A stretch of DNA of 64,000 nucleotides, from positions 1-64,000 of the forward strand of contig SVQZ01000002.1 in the NCBI GenBank assembly GCA_015065105.1, given 5' to 3'. This stretch comes from Oscillospiraceae bacterium. Its GTDB lineage: Bacteria; Bacillota; Clostridia; Oscillospirales; CAG-272. Position 1 is the first letter of the stretch. Each line of letters starts with the position of its first letter. The notes beneath the pieces were generated by a model. That model was not told the DNA's origin. It searched no databases and was given only the letters and a program-made list of their open reading frames with translations. Of this stretch, positions 40,260-49,275 are shown one piece after another. The position numbers and the translations under genes were made by a program.

Positions 40260-41644
40260 GGAAAAAGAAAAAGAATAATACTCCGGTACACATTTTCATT
40301 GATGAGCCTTCGGAAAAACAAAAATTATTCCTTAAGGCTGATACAAAGCACGTTGGCTTTGGGGGAGCACGTGGCGGCGGTAAGAGTTGGGCGGTGCGAA
40401 CAAAGGCGAAATTGCTTGCAGCGAATTATCCGGGAATCAGGATACTTATAGTTCGTCGTACTTACCCCGAGCTTATGAACAACCATATAAGAATTCTTAA
40501 AAGTGAACTCTTGGGAGCAGCTAAATATAATGACAAGGACAAGTTGTTGACGTTTGTTAATACAAGTACCATAAGTTTTAGCTATTGCGCAAGAGATGCT
40601 GATCTTGACAGGCTGCAGGGCGTTGAATATGATGTTATTTTTCTTGATGAGGCGACACAACTTTCCGAATATCAGATGAGGGCAATAACTGCATGTGTGA
40701 GAGGTGTTAACAGGTTCCCGAAAAGAATTTATTATACATGTAACCCGGGAGGAAAAGGCCATGCCTATATTAAGCGATTATTTATCGACCGTAGATATAA
40801 CGAAACGGAAGATCCCTCTCAGTATAGTTTTATTCAGGCTCTTGTAACCGATAATAAACCCCTTATGCGTGAGAATCCTGATTATATCAAACAGCTTGAT
40901 GCACTTCCTCCAAAGTTACGTGATGCCTGGCGTTATGGTGATTGGAATATATTTGAGGGGCAATTTTTTGAGGAATTTATTGACGATCCCGAACACTACA
41001 GAGACAAGACGTGGACCCATGTTATTGAGCCCTTTGATATTCCGAGCGGGTGGACGATATACCGATCATACGACTTCGGTTATAACCGTCCCTTCTCCTG
41101 CGGTTGGTGGGCGGTTGATTATGACGGTGTTGCATACCGTATTCTTGAACTTTACGGCTGCACGAGCACACCGAATGAGGGCGTTAAGTGGACCCCCGAA
41201 AAGCAGTTTTCGGAGATTGCAAGAATCGAGCGTGAGCATCCTTATCTTGCGGGCCGTAATATATACGGTGTTGCCGACCCCTCGATCTGGGACACCTCAC
41301 GAGGTGACAGCGTTGCCGATACCGCCGCAAGGTACGGCATATATTTTGATCCCGGAGATAATGCAAGAATCCAGGGCTGGATGCAGATGCATTACCGTTT
41401 TGCATTCGACTGCAACGGATTTCCGATGATGTATGTGTTTAATAATTGCAAACATGCTATAAGGACATTGCCGCTTCTTGTTTATTCCGAAACAAATGTA
41501 GAAGATCTTGACACCGAAGGTGAGGATCACATCGCGGACGAGATGAGATACTTCTGTATGTCACGACCTATAAAGCCTGTAAAGAGCGAGCCGATAAGAG
41601 ATATCGGCGATGATCCGCTTGATCAACGTAAATATCACAATTAA
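40256..41644 (+). CDS. terL: Terminase large subunit
   Basis: 462 residues. The ATPase has Walker A GGARGGGKSWAVR around residue 38, Walker B VIFLDEATQLSEYQM around residue 130, and a coupling motif YYTCNPGG. The nuclease domain begins near YDFGYNRPFSC (metal Asp), with ADPSIWD further on. It packages DNA into the procapsid. Confidence 0.95.
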   Translation: MRKKKKNNTPVHIFIDEPSEKQKLFLKADTKHVGFGGARGGGKSWAVRTKAKLLAANYPGIRILIVRRTYPELMNNHIRILKSELLGAAKYNDKDKLLTFVNTSTISFSYCARDADLDRLQGVEYDVIFLDEATQLSEYQMRAITACVRGVNRFPKRIYYTCNPGGKGHAYIKRLFIDRRYNETEDPSQYSFIQALVTDNKPLMRENPDYIKQLDALPPKLRDAWRYGDWNIFEGQFFEEFIDDPEHYRDKTWTHVIEPFDIPSGWTIYRSYDFGYNRPFSCGWWAVDYDGVAYRILELYGCTSTPNEGVKWTPEKQFSEIARIEREHPYLAGRNIYGVADPSIWDTSRGDSVADTAARYGIYFDPGDNARIQGWMQMHYRFAFDCNGFPMMYVFNNCKHAIRTLPLLVYSETNVEDLDTEGEDHIADEMRYFCMSRPIKPVKSEPIRDIGDDPLDQRKYHN

Positions 41645-41657
41645 CGGAGAGATAAAA

Positions 41658-43640
41658 ATGAGTTTAAAAGATATATTTCATAAAAGAGATAACGAAGAAG
41701 CACCGGCGATGATCGGCTTGGGTACGGGGGAAGGTTTGGCACCGAGATCTGCAGAGGAAATACCGGCAGAGGGGAACGACGAACCGAAAAGATCTTTTTT
41801 TGCAAGAGAGACAAAAAAGCCTATAGGTGCAAATGAAATATCAAAGGCAAATTCTATTCTCGCTAAATATAAAAGCGGCAAGGCAAATCTCGAAAGCAAA
41901 ATAGTTGCAAACGAGGATGAATGGAAACTTCGTGCATGGCGCGGTATCGGCAAGGAGAACAAGGAAACGGTAGAGAAGAATTCCGCCTGGCTCTGGAACT
42001 GCATCGTTTCAAAGCACGCGGACGCTATGGATTCCTATCCCGAGCCTAATATTCGTCCTCGAATGCAGGATGACGAGGAGGAAGCCAAGGTTCTTTCACA
42101 GATAATCCCCGTTATACTTGAGCAGTGCAATTTTGAAAAGGTGTATTCTGACATACAGTGGTATAAGCTGAAGCAGGGTGCGGGTGTGTACGGAGTGTTT
42201 TGGGACTCTACGGTTAACGGTGGGCTTGGAGAAATAAAGTTGAAAAAGGTCGATATACTCAACCTTTTCTGGAAGCCCGGTGTAACCGATATACAGGATT
42301 CACCGAATCTGTTTTACGTGAGTATGGTTGATAAGGAAACACTGGAAGTTGCTTATCCCGATTTCAAATTTAAGACGGGACAGCAGAACGTTAGTCTTAA
42401 GCAATATCGCTATGATGATAATGTTGATACGAGCGATATGGCGATAGTGGTTGACTGGTATTATCATAAATACACCGAAGACGGCCGTAAGATCTTGCAT
42501 CTGTGTAAATACAGCGGAAATCAAGTGCTCTTTGCCACTGAAAATGAACCCGAACTTTTTCCGAATGGTTGGTATGACCATGGTTTATATCCTTTTGTTT
42601 TGGATGTGCTTTTCGGCATCGAGGGAACACCTTGCGGATATAGCTATATCGATATAGGCAAGGGTGTACAGAAGCAGATAGATATACTTGATGATGCTAT
42701 ACTTAAAAACGTTTATGCGGCAGCGCATCCCCGTTTCTTTATACGTGGAGACGGAAAAGTGAATGAAGAGGAATTTGCGGATCCCACAAAAACGTTTATT
42801 CATACCCAGGGCAGCCTTGGAGATGATAGTTTAAAGCAGATCGTTATTACTCCCGTCAGTGATATTGCTATAGCTGTCCTTAACAACAAGATCGAGGAGC
42901 TGAAGGACACCACTACCAACAGGGACGTTGCCAACGGCGCCACGACCTCCGGTGTTACAGCCGCCTCCGGTATAGCGGCAATGCAGGAGGCTGCAGGAAA
43001 GGTTTCGAGAGATACCAACAAAAATTCCTATAACTCATACCGTGAGGTTATTTTCATGATCATAGAGCTTATAAGACAGTTCTATGACATATCAAGATGG
43101 TTCAGAGTTCTTGACGATAAGGGCAAGGATACCTTTATAGCATACAGCAACAAAAAGCTGGTGGCTCAGCCTCAGGAAGCGGGTCTGGGAGGTGAAGATT
43201 CTGGTTACCGTTTGCCGATATTTGATATCGAGGTGCATCCTCAGAAGCGTACTCCATATTCCAAGATGGCACAGAATGAGTTATCGTTACAGTTTTTGAA
43301 AGCGGGGTTCTTTAACCCACAGAATGCTATGGTTGCTCGTGCTGCTCTTGAAATGATGGATTTCGACCACAAGGATGATGTGGTTGACATAATAAACAGC
43401 AATGATCAGATGAGGCAGCAGTACACAATGCTTGTACAACTGGCGCTCGGTATGGCAAGCAAGTATGACCCGAATGTTATTCCTCAGATAGCGCCTATGG
43501 CCCAGGCACTTAATATGGAGGTGCCTAAGGTTACAGAGGCGACTGTGGCAGCAGCGGAATATGACGGTACTCTTGCGGAAGAGGATACGAGAATGCAGAA
43601 TGCAAGACAGAGAACACAGGAAAGTACGCAGGTGCAATAA
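41658..43640 (+). CDS. Portal protein
   Basis: 660 residues from the ATG at 41658 (GGAGAGATAAAA). WKLRAWRGIGKENKETVEKNSAWLWNCIVSKHADAMDSYPEPNIRP and the C-terminal helical region are typical of large portals associated with N4-gp56 capsids. GYSYIDIGKGVQKQID and GATTSGVTAASGIAAMQEA mark the wing and stem. The track start 16 codons upstream overlaps terL and has no ribosome site. Confidence 0.88.
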   Translation: MSLKDIFHKRDNEEAPAMIGLGTGEGLAPRSAEEIPAEGNDEPKRSFFARETKKPIGANEISKANSILAKYKSGKANLESKIVANEDEWKLRAWRGIGKENKETVEKNSAWLWNCIVSKHADAMDSYPEPNIRPRMQDDEEEAKVLSQIIPVILEQCNFEKVYSDIQWYKLKQGAGVYGVFWDSTVNGGLGEIKLKKVDILNLFWKPGVTDIQDSPNLFYVSMVDKETLEVAYPDFKFKTGQQNVSLKQYRYDDNVDTSDMAIVVDWYYHKYTEDGRKILHLCKYSGNQVLFATENEPELFPNGWYDHGLYPFVLDVLFGIEGTPCGYSYIDIGKGVQKQIDILDDAILKNVYAAAHPRFFIRGDGKVNEEEFADPTKTFIHTQGSLGDDSLKQIVITPVSDIAIAVLNNKIEELKDTTTNRDVANGATTSGVTAASGIAAMQEAAGKVSRDTNKNSYNSYREVIFMIIELIRQFYDISRWFRVLDDKGKDTFIAYSNKKLVAQPQEAGLGGEDSGYRLPIFDIEVHPQKRTPYSKMAQNELSLQFLKAGFFNPQNAMVARAALEMMDFDHKDDVVDIINSNDQMRQQYTMLVQLALGMASKYDPNVIPQIAPMAQALNMEVPKVTEATVAAAEYDGTLAEEDTRMQNARQRTQESTQVQ

Positions 43641-43948
43641 TGATAGACGTATTAATAACAAAGGACAGTATAGAGGTTATAGGACACGCAGGAGCGGCAG
43701 AACCGGGAAGGGATCTTGTTTGCGCTGCAGTATCTACAGTGACATTTATGCTTGTTAATCTTATTGATTGTATTCGTGATAAGCTTGAAGAATGTGAAAT
43801 AGAAACTAAAAGCGGATATACGAAGGTGAGGTATGTTGCAAAAGAGGAATACGAAGACATCCTTCGGGCTCAGCTTGAGGTTATAAAAATAGGATTCTAT
43901 ATGGTAGCGAGCCGTTATGAGCAGTTCGTTTCCGTTAAAGATATTTGA
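43640..43948 (+). CDS. prp: Phage-encoded Prp-type cysteine protease
   Basis: 102 residues. EVIGHAGAAEPGRDLVCAAVSTV contains the catalytic His16 and Cys28 in the spacing of Prp, the protease that trims the N-terminal extension of ribosomal protein L27 in Firmicutes and, in S. aureus phage 80alpha, the scaffold and capsid proteins. Here it is encoded between portal and scaffold. Both following proteins carry an L27-like motif (IQQFA-E and IQLFA-E). Its start overlaps the portal stop. Confidence 0.9.
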   Translation: MIDVLITKDSIEVIGHAGAAEPGRDLVCAAVSTVTFMLVNLIDCIRDKLEECEIETKSGYTKVRYVAKEEYEDILRAQLEVIKIGFYMVASRYEQFVSVKDI

Positions 43949-43998
43949 CGCGAGGGAAAGACCTCTGAAATACAGACGCGAGGGAAAGACCTCTGAAA
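43947..43998 (+). repeat. Tandem 24-base repeat before the scaffold gene
   Basis: GACGCGAGGGAAAGACCTCT plus GAAA occurs twice, four bases apart. Each copy can form a small hairpin (GAGG...CCTC). The second copy runs into the AAGGAG of the scaffold gene. Confidence 0.7.
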
Positions 43999-44008
43999 AG
44001 GAGTATAT

Positions 44009-45028
44009 ATGAAATACTTATTTATTATTCAGCAGTTCGCAGAGGGTGCGGCTCCTGCCAGTAGTACCGGAGCAGTGAGTGCGGCTTCTACATCTGCTGT
44101 AGCGTCCGAAGCTGCGGAAAGTACACCCAAGGCAGAGGATAAGGGAAGCGGTTTAGGTAAGCGCAAGGCGAAGGTAAATCCCCTTGGTAACGTTATCTAT
44201 GGCAGAACTCCCGAAAATGTTTCTGGACAGTCTAAGGAAAGTGAAGAAGCTTCCGAGGCTAAGACGACAGAAACAGAAAGTAAAAGAAAGACACTTGCAG
44301 AACTTCTTGAAGCAGATCCGGAACTGAAGAAGGAATATGAAGCAACAGTGAAAACACAGGTAAGTGAGAGAACAAAGGCCCATCTTGACAGACGTGTACA
44401 AGGAAGCAATGCGAGTAAAGCAGAGCTTGATGCTATGCGCCCAATGCTTGATGTTCTTGCACAGCATTATAAGTTGGATCCGAAGGATACATCTGCAATA
44501 GCTAAAGCAGTATCCGAGGACGAAAACTATTTTAAACGTGCCGGATTTGAAAGCGGTACCGATGCTAAGACTGCAAAGAATACATTTGAGCTACTTCGTG
44601 AAAACCGAAGGCTTAAGGATGAAGCAGAGGCAAGACGAAAGTCAGACGAACAGGCAAATAACCGCAAGGTGTTATTTGATTCCTGGAACAAGGAGATTCC
44701 TGAGGTCAAAAAGCTCTATCCTTCCTTTAACATGGACGAGGAGATGAAAAATCCCGAATTCCGCGAGTTTGCTCTTCAGGGCAAGGTAAAGGAAGGCTAT
44801 GAGAAGGTTCACCGTGCCGAGATCGATGCGGCTATGATGAAATATGCTCACGATAAGGCAGAGGAAAAGATAGCAAACAGCGTTGCTGCCGGAAGAGCGA
44901 GACCTGCGGAGGGTGCTATGAGCCGAGATGCTTCACCTGTGTATAAGACGCGTCCTTCTGATCTTACAAAGGAGGACAGAGCAGAAATTAAAAGACGTGT
45001 ACGCAGCGGCGAAAAAATAATTTGGTAG
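44009..45028 (+). CDS. Scaffold protein with L27-like cleavable N-terminus
   Basis: 339 residues. The first residues MKYLFIIQQFAEGAA resemble the L27 extension motif (LxLNLQxFA). An Ala/Ser-rich part and a long charged coiled coil (LLEADPELKKEYEATVKTQV, EENRRLKDEAEARRKS-type) follow, with a basic C-terminal helix (DRAEIKRRVRSGEKII). This is the classical composition of a scaffold. Cleavage after FA at residue 11 by Prp is predicted. Confidence 0.85.
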   Translation: MKYLFIIQQFAEGAAPASSTGAVSAASTSAVASEAAESTPKAEDKGSGLGKRKAKVNPLGNVIYGRTPENVSGQSKESEEASEAKTTETESKRKTLAELLEADPELKKEYEATVKTQVSERTKAHLDRRVQGSNASKAELDAMRPMLDVLAQHYKLDPKDTSAIAKAVSEDENYFKRAGFESGTDAKTAKNTFELLRENRRLKDEAEARRKSDEQANNRKVLFDSWNKEIPEVKKLYPSFNMDEEMKNPEFREFALQGKVKEGYEKVHRAEIDAAMMKYAHDKAEEKIANSVAAGRARPAEGAMSRDASPVYKTRPSDLTKEDRAEIKRRVRSGEKIIW

Positions 45029-45049
45029 CCTCTGCAGAGAGGAGAAAAA

Positions 45050-46336
45050 ATGATTACAAAATATTTATTTAATATTCAGCTTTTTGCTGAAGCAAACGTT
45101 CAGACTACAAACATGGCAGCTGAGGGCAATGATCTTTCGCCTTCCATGAAGGAATATTATGATACAGAGCTTCTTGAGAATGCCAAGGAGGAACTGTTCT
45201 TTAATCAGTTCGGTAAGCTACAGAACCTTCCCGCAAAGAGGGGTAAGAAGATCTCCTGGAGAAAGTTTGACACTCTCGGTCCCGCTCTTGTTCCCCTTGA
45301 AGAGGGTGTTACCCCTGACGGTAATAAGATTAATATGACAAGCGTTGAAGCGGAGATAACCGAGCATGGTGACTACACCACCGTTTCTGATGTTCTCGAC
45401 CTTACCGCGGTTGATGATATTATTCTCGGTTGTACAGAGGAGCACGGCTCGCAGGCCGGTCTTACAATGGATACGCTCACAAGAGATATTGTATGTAATG
45501 AAGCGACGGTAATGTATGCGCCCTCTGTGGTGAATGGTGTTTCCACTCCTACATTAGACAGATTGCTTCTTGATAAAAACTGCAAGATCACTCCTTCACT
45601 TGTCAACAAGGTTGTTACCAGACTTAAGAAGAACAAGGCACCCAAGATCGACGGCAAATATATCTGCATCATTCATCCTTCTGTTTCCGAGGACCTTCGT
45701 GAGTGTGAGGGCTGGATCGAGGCTCATAAGTACGCTGCCGTTACCGAGATTTTCAACGGTGAAATCGGTGAGCTTCACGGTGTGCGCTTTATCGAAACTA
45801 ATCAGGCCCCGGTATATAAGTTTGCGAAGGTTTGGCCTAATTACGGCAGAATGACTATAAGTGCCGTTGATACCGCCAATTCGAGAATCACCTTGAGGAA
45901 TGACAAGGGCGTATCTCCCAATTTCGTTGCAGGTGAATGGATGGACGAAAAGTTCGTTATGATCAACGGAGTACAGTATATTATTACCGAAAGCACAACT
46001 GATCGTCTTAAGCTTACCGATATGGAAGGTAACAATATTACCGCGGCTGTTGGTAATGTAGGTGACGAGGTTCTTATCAATACCGGTACCGCCGAGGGAC
46101 TTGCGGTGTTCGGCTGTATCTTTTTCGGTCGTGATGCTTACGGTAGAGTTGAACTCTCAGGCGGTGCTATGAGAATGATTGTTAAGGCTCTCGGCTCTGC
46201 AGGCTCATCCGATCCTCTTGATCAGAGACAGACAGTGGGCTGGAAGGGCTTCCATGCAGCAGCAGTTCTCTATCCTGAAAGAATCATTCGTCTTGAGGTA
46301 TGCTCAAGCTATAGCGAAGATGACGAACAGAATTAA
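45050..46336 (+). CDS. Major capsid protein, N4-gp56 family
   Basis: 428 residues. KRGKKISWRKFDTLGPALVPLEEGVTPDG and VEAEITEHGDYTTVSDVLDLT are the conserved N-terminal region of N4-gp56-type HK97-fold capsids. ILYPERIIRLE-type sequence ends it (VLYPERIIRLEVCSS). The N-terminus MITKYLFNIQLFAEANV has the L27-like motif, with predicted Prp cleavage after FA at residue 13. Confidence 0.92.
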   Translation: MITKYLFNIQLFAEANVQTTNMAAEGNDLSPSMKEYYDTELLENAKEELFFNQFGKLQNLPAKRGKKISWRKFDTLGPALVPLEEGVTPDGNKINMTSVEAEITEHGDYTTVSDVLDLTAVDDIILGCTEEHGSQAGLTMDTLTRDIVCNEATVMYAPSVVNGVSTPTLDRLLLDKNCKITPSLVNKVVTRLKKNKAPKIDGKYICIIHPSVSEDLRECEGWIEAHKYAAVTEIFNGEIGELHGVRFIETNQAPVYKFAKVWPNYGRMTISAVDTANSRITLRNDKGVSPNFVAGEWMDEKFVMINGVQYIITESTTDRLKLTDMEGNNITAAVGNVGDEVLINTGTAEGLAVFGCIFFGRDAYGRVELSGGAMRMIVKALGSAGSSDPLDQRQTVGWKGFHAAAVLYPERIIRLEVCSSYSEDDEQN

Positions 46337-46348
46337 GGAGGTATAAAT

Positions 46349-46615
46349 ATGTCAATGAAAGATGAAACCAAGGTAGAAAAAACTCAGGTAGCTCCTGCTG
46401 AAGAGACCAAGGTAGATAAAAGACACGAAGCGCTTGTTAAAAAGCTCAAAAGCAAAGTGAACATCAAGATTCCCAGAACACGTGACGGAGATGCGCCGGT
46501 GTATGTTCTCTGGAATCAGAAGGATTATAAGATTGCTCGCGGCTATGCCGTAGAGGTTCCTTATCCTGTGTATAAGGCTTTGGTTCGTGCAAAATACGAT
46601 CCTATAGTATGTTAA
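46349..46615 (+). CDS. Small capsid-associated protein
   Basis: 88 residues. A Lys/Glu-rich N-terminus precedes KIPRTRDGDAPVYVLWNQKDYKIARGYAVEVPYPVYKAL. This pattern is common after N4-gp56 capsid genes; a head decoration or completion role is likely but not shown. Confidence 0.7.
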   Translation: MSMKDETKVEKTQVAPAEETKVDKRHEALVKKLKSKVNIKIPRTRDGDAPVYVLWNQKDYKIARGYAVEVPYPVYKALVRAKYDPIVC

Positions 46616-46667
46616 TAAGCGAACGCCTGGCGGCGATCGGGGGCGCAAGCTCCCGATTTTCGCTTAT
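46615..46667 (+). other. Two-level hairpin with GCAA loop
   Basis: Outer arms ATAAGCGAA/TTCGCTTAT enclose an inner stem ATCGGG...CCCGAT closed by a GCAA tetraloop. It directly precedes AAGGAGGT of the connector gene. It lacks a T run and is more likely an mRNA stabiliser or processing site than a terminator. Confidence 0.6.
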
Positions 46668-46684
46668 ATAAGGAGGTCAAAAGA

Positions 46685-47047
46685 TTGAAAGCGAATGATA
46701 TTATAAAAGATGTAGATCTGCAGAGGGCAGGGCATGAGCTGAGTTCGGGAACCCTGTGCTCTTATATTGCAGAGCTTGAAGAACGAATATACACGGAGCT
46801 TGTGTGTACACATAAGAATCCCGATAATATAGAATATACCGCAATAAGCGAAGATACAACTCTTATAGCTCCTGCAAGATACAAGGATATGTATGTATTC
46901 TACGTGCTTGCAAAGATCGATTATATCCGCCAGGATACCTCTCGATATACCAATAATATGATCATGTATAACGAGCTGTATTCGGATTTTGCGAACTGGT
47001 GGAACCGTACGTATCTTCCTAATCAGAAATACAAAATGGAGTGGTAA
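46685..47047 (+). CDS. Head-tail connector-like protein, TTG start
   Basis: 120 residues. AGGAGGT is seven bases before TTG at 46685. Acidic helical protein with IAELEERIYTELV and YKDMYVFYVLAKIDYIRQD, ending in WWNRTYLPNQKYKMEW. Size and place fit an adaptor between portal and tail. Confidence 0.65.
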   Translation: MKANDIIKDVDLQRAGHELSSGTLCSYIAELEERIYTELVCTHKNPDNIEYTAISEDTTLIAPARYKDMYVFYVLAKIDYIRQDTSRYTNNMIMYNELYSDFANWWNRTYLPNQKYKMEW

Positions 47048-47053
47048 TATAAT

Positions 47054-49051
47054 ATGTTTTTACCCAAAATACAAAATATAAAAAGAACTTCAAGGATCCT
47101 TAATACCTTCGGAGGTATCAACCGCCAGGAAAGCGCATCCGTGAATGAATTTGCCGATGCTCTTAATATGAGCTCTGCAGAGTTTCCGTGCGTTGCGGTT
47201 CGGCCGAAGAGAAAGAGTATAAATGTAGCCTTGGAAGGGATTACCGGATTAATTAACAATAACGGTTTGTATGCTTTGGCCATGGACGGCTATGACACCA
47301 GCGTGCTGTACAAATATGATGAAAGCACGGGAGTATTAAGTGAGAAGGCAAGATTATCGGACAGCTTTATGGCGGGGTATTGGGAATGTAATAAGGACAC
47401 ACAGTCTTTGTTCCTTACCCACGACGGTCTTTGTACCTTGGATCTTTCGGATCCCGATAATATACAGGGCAGGAGGATAGCGAAGGAATATAAAATAGCA
47501 AACAAATTTGCATCAGCTCAAGTCCTTAAAATAAATCCTTTGGACCATGGCGATTACTGTAGATTACGTCTGTTTTTCGAGGATGACGGTAGTTTTATAT
47601 CAAATTATGGTACTTATTCTGATTATAATGCGTTGTACGATGAATATTCGGCGAATTCTAATGAATTCGGCAATACCACCTTATATTTTGTTGATGTTAA
47701 AGGAACAAATTACCGTATGGCATACAGAATAAACCCCGGTGTTAATACATTGATTCCTGTTGATGGTGTTGTTGCCCGATTCCTTTTGCCTGCGGTGAAC
47801 GGGATCAGCTTTATGAAGGGTGACTATATTCATATTACCGGCATGAAGTTTTATAACGGATCCGGATTTGTTGCGGAAGTGGAAAACATGGTAAACGGAT
47901 TTCATGAGGTTATAAATGCAGGTTCGCAAAAAAGTGTTATATCCGAGGGAGTGACAATTGATGAGGTATATTTTGATGTACGTATAGATGTTTGCTATGC
48001 GGTATATGAAACGTTAAGAGGATATGGAGGCATGGGATATTTTGAAGGTCAGACACATCCTGCAAAAAACCAAATGTTTTTATATAACGATACACTTATA
48101 TCTCTTGATGTTCCCGAACTTGATTGTATTTGCGAAGCGCAAAACAGAATATGGGGCGCGTCTAACAAAGAACACAGTATATATTGCTGTGCTCTCGGCG
48201 CGGTAAATAATTGGTATCGATATGAAGGTATATCATCGGACAGCTGGGCGGCGACGGTGGGAAGTGAAGGAGAGTTTACTGCCTGTACTGCACTTAACGG
48301 TGCGCCTGTATTCTTTAAAGAGAATGAAATGATCGTTGTTAACGGCTCGCGTCCTGCATCTTATTCCATTACATCCTACGACTGTCCCGGAGCAGTTGAC
48401 GGTCCGGGGAGGAAGACCTGCGTTCATAGGGGCTCTCTTTTTTACGTGTCTCGTGACGGTGTTTATTCCTATACAAGCTCAGGACCTGTGTGTATTTCCT
48501 CCAATATTTGTGATGAGATCTCTAACTGGAGCAGAGCAAGTATCTTCTGCTACCGTAACCGTTTATATGTGATGCTGGATAAAGTTACTTATGTTTATGA
48601 TCTTGAAAAGGGCATCTGGCATAAGGAAGATAGTATAAATCATCAGAGCGTTGCTGTGACAAATGAAGGACTTGTGTATGTATCGTTCAACAGTTCCGGC
48701 TCGGCGTTGGTTTATGACGATACCGGTATGAACAATATTGCCAAAGAATATGAGGAAGATCTCTCCTGGTATCTTGAAACCAAAACATTGGGCAATGACG
48801 TGCCGGCAAAAAAGTATCTTGCTCAGATAGATATAGCTCTTGAACTCAAGGGCAGTTGTACAGTACTCGTTAAATACGATTCCGGTGAATGGATCCGTAT
48901 TCGCGAATTTAATGACGATAAAAGAAAGACTGAGAAACTTTGCTTTTATCCTCGCCGTAGTGATCATTTCAAATTGAGGCTTGAGGGTGTGGGGGATGCA
49001 AAGATTTTCTCTATAACTCAAACCTTGGAGGAGGCCTATGAGAACGGATAA
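47054..49051 (+). CDS. Beta-propeller-like tail or nozzle protein
   Basis: 665 residues. INRQESASVNEFADALNMSS near the start is followed by repeated beta-rich blocks with short motifs such as LYALAMDGYDTS, GSLFYVSRDGVYSYTS, NRLYVMLDKVTYVYDLEKG. This resembles beta-propeller nozzle proteins of podovirus tails, but no family is certain. Virion role likely from position. Confidence 0.6.
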   Translation: MFLPKIQNIKRTSRILNTFGGINRQESASVNEFADALNMSSAEFPCVAVRPKRKSINVALEGITGLINNNGLYALAMDGYDTSVLYKYDESTGVLSEKARLSDSFMAGYWECNKDTQSLFLTHDGLCTLDLSDPDNIQGRRIAKEYKIANKFASAQVLKINPLDHGDYCRLRLFFEDDGSFISNYGTYSDYNALYDEYSANSNEFGNTTLYFVDVKGTNYRMAYRINPGVNTLIPVDGVVARFLLPAVNGISFMKGDYIHITGMKFYNGSGFVAEVENMVNGFHEVINAGSQKSVISEGVTIDEVYFDVRIDVCYAVYETLRGYGGMGYFEGQTHPAKNQMFLYNDTLISLDVPELDCICEAQNRIWGASNKEHSIYCCALGAVNNWYRYEGISSDSWAATVGSEGEFTACTALNGAPVFFKENEMIVVNGSRPASYSITSYDCPGAVDGPGRKTCVHRGSLFYVSRDGVYSYTSSGPVCISSNICDEISNWSRASIFCYRNRLYVMLDKVTYVYDLEKGIWHKEDSINHQSVAVTNEGLVYVSFNSSGSALVYDDTGMNNIAKEYEEDLSWYLETKTLGNDVPAKKYLAQIDIALELKGSCTVLVKYDSGEWIRIREFNDDKRKTEKLCFYPRRSDHFKLRLEGVGDAKIFSITQTLEEAYENG

Positions 49052-49115
49052 TATGCATTTAATTGTATGTTTGCCGAAAAGTTAAAGCTACCGCAAGACG
49101 GTGAAAGGGGTAAAG

Positions 49116-49274
49116 ATGGCTGAGAGCTATATCAAGAAGATTAAACGTGAGCCGAGTAATAAGGAAATTGTAGAATACCTTGATTATCTCGCGGAAACAC
49201 TTTCACAGAGATTTGAAAATATAGACGAAGAGAATCTTACCGATTCTCTTAAAAAGAAAATAGGAGGAAAATAA
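49116..49274 (+). CDS. Small late protein, 52 residues
   Basis: Not in the track. MAESYIKKIKREPSNKEIVE..., helical, ending KKKIGGK. The ribosome site GAAAGGGGTAAAG precedes it. The next start follows one base after the stop. Unknown; often found near virion proteins. Confidence 0.7.
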   Translation: MAESYIKKIKREPSNKEIVEYLDYLAETLSQRFENIDEENLTDSLKKKIGGK

Positions 49275-49275
49275 G

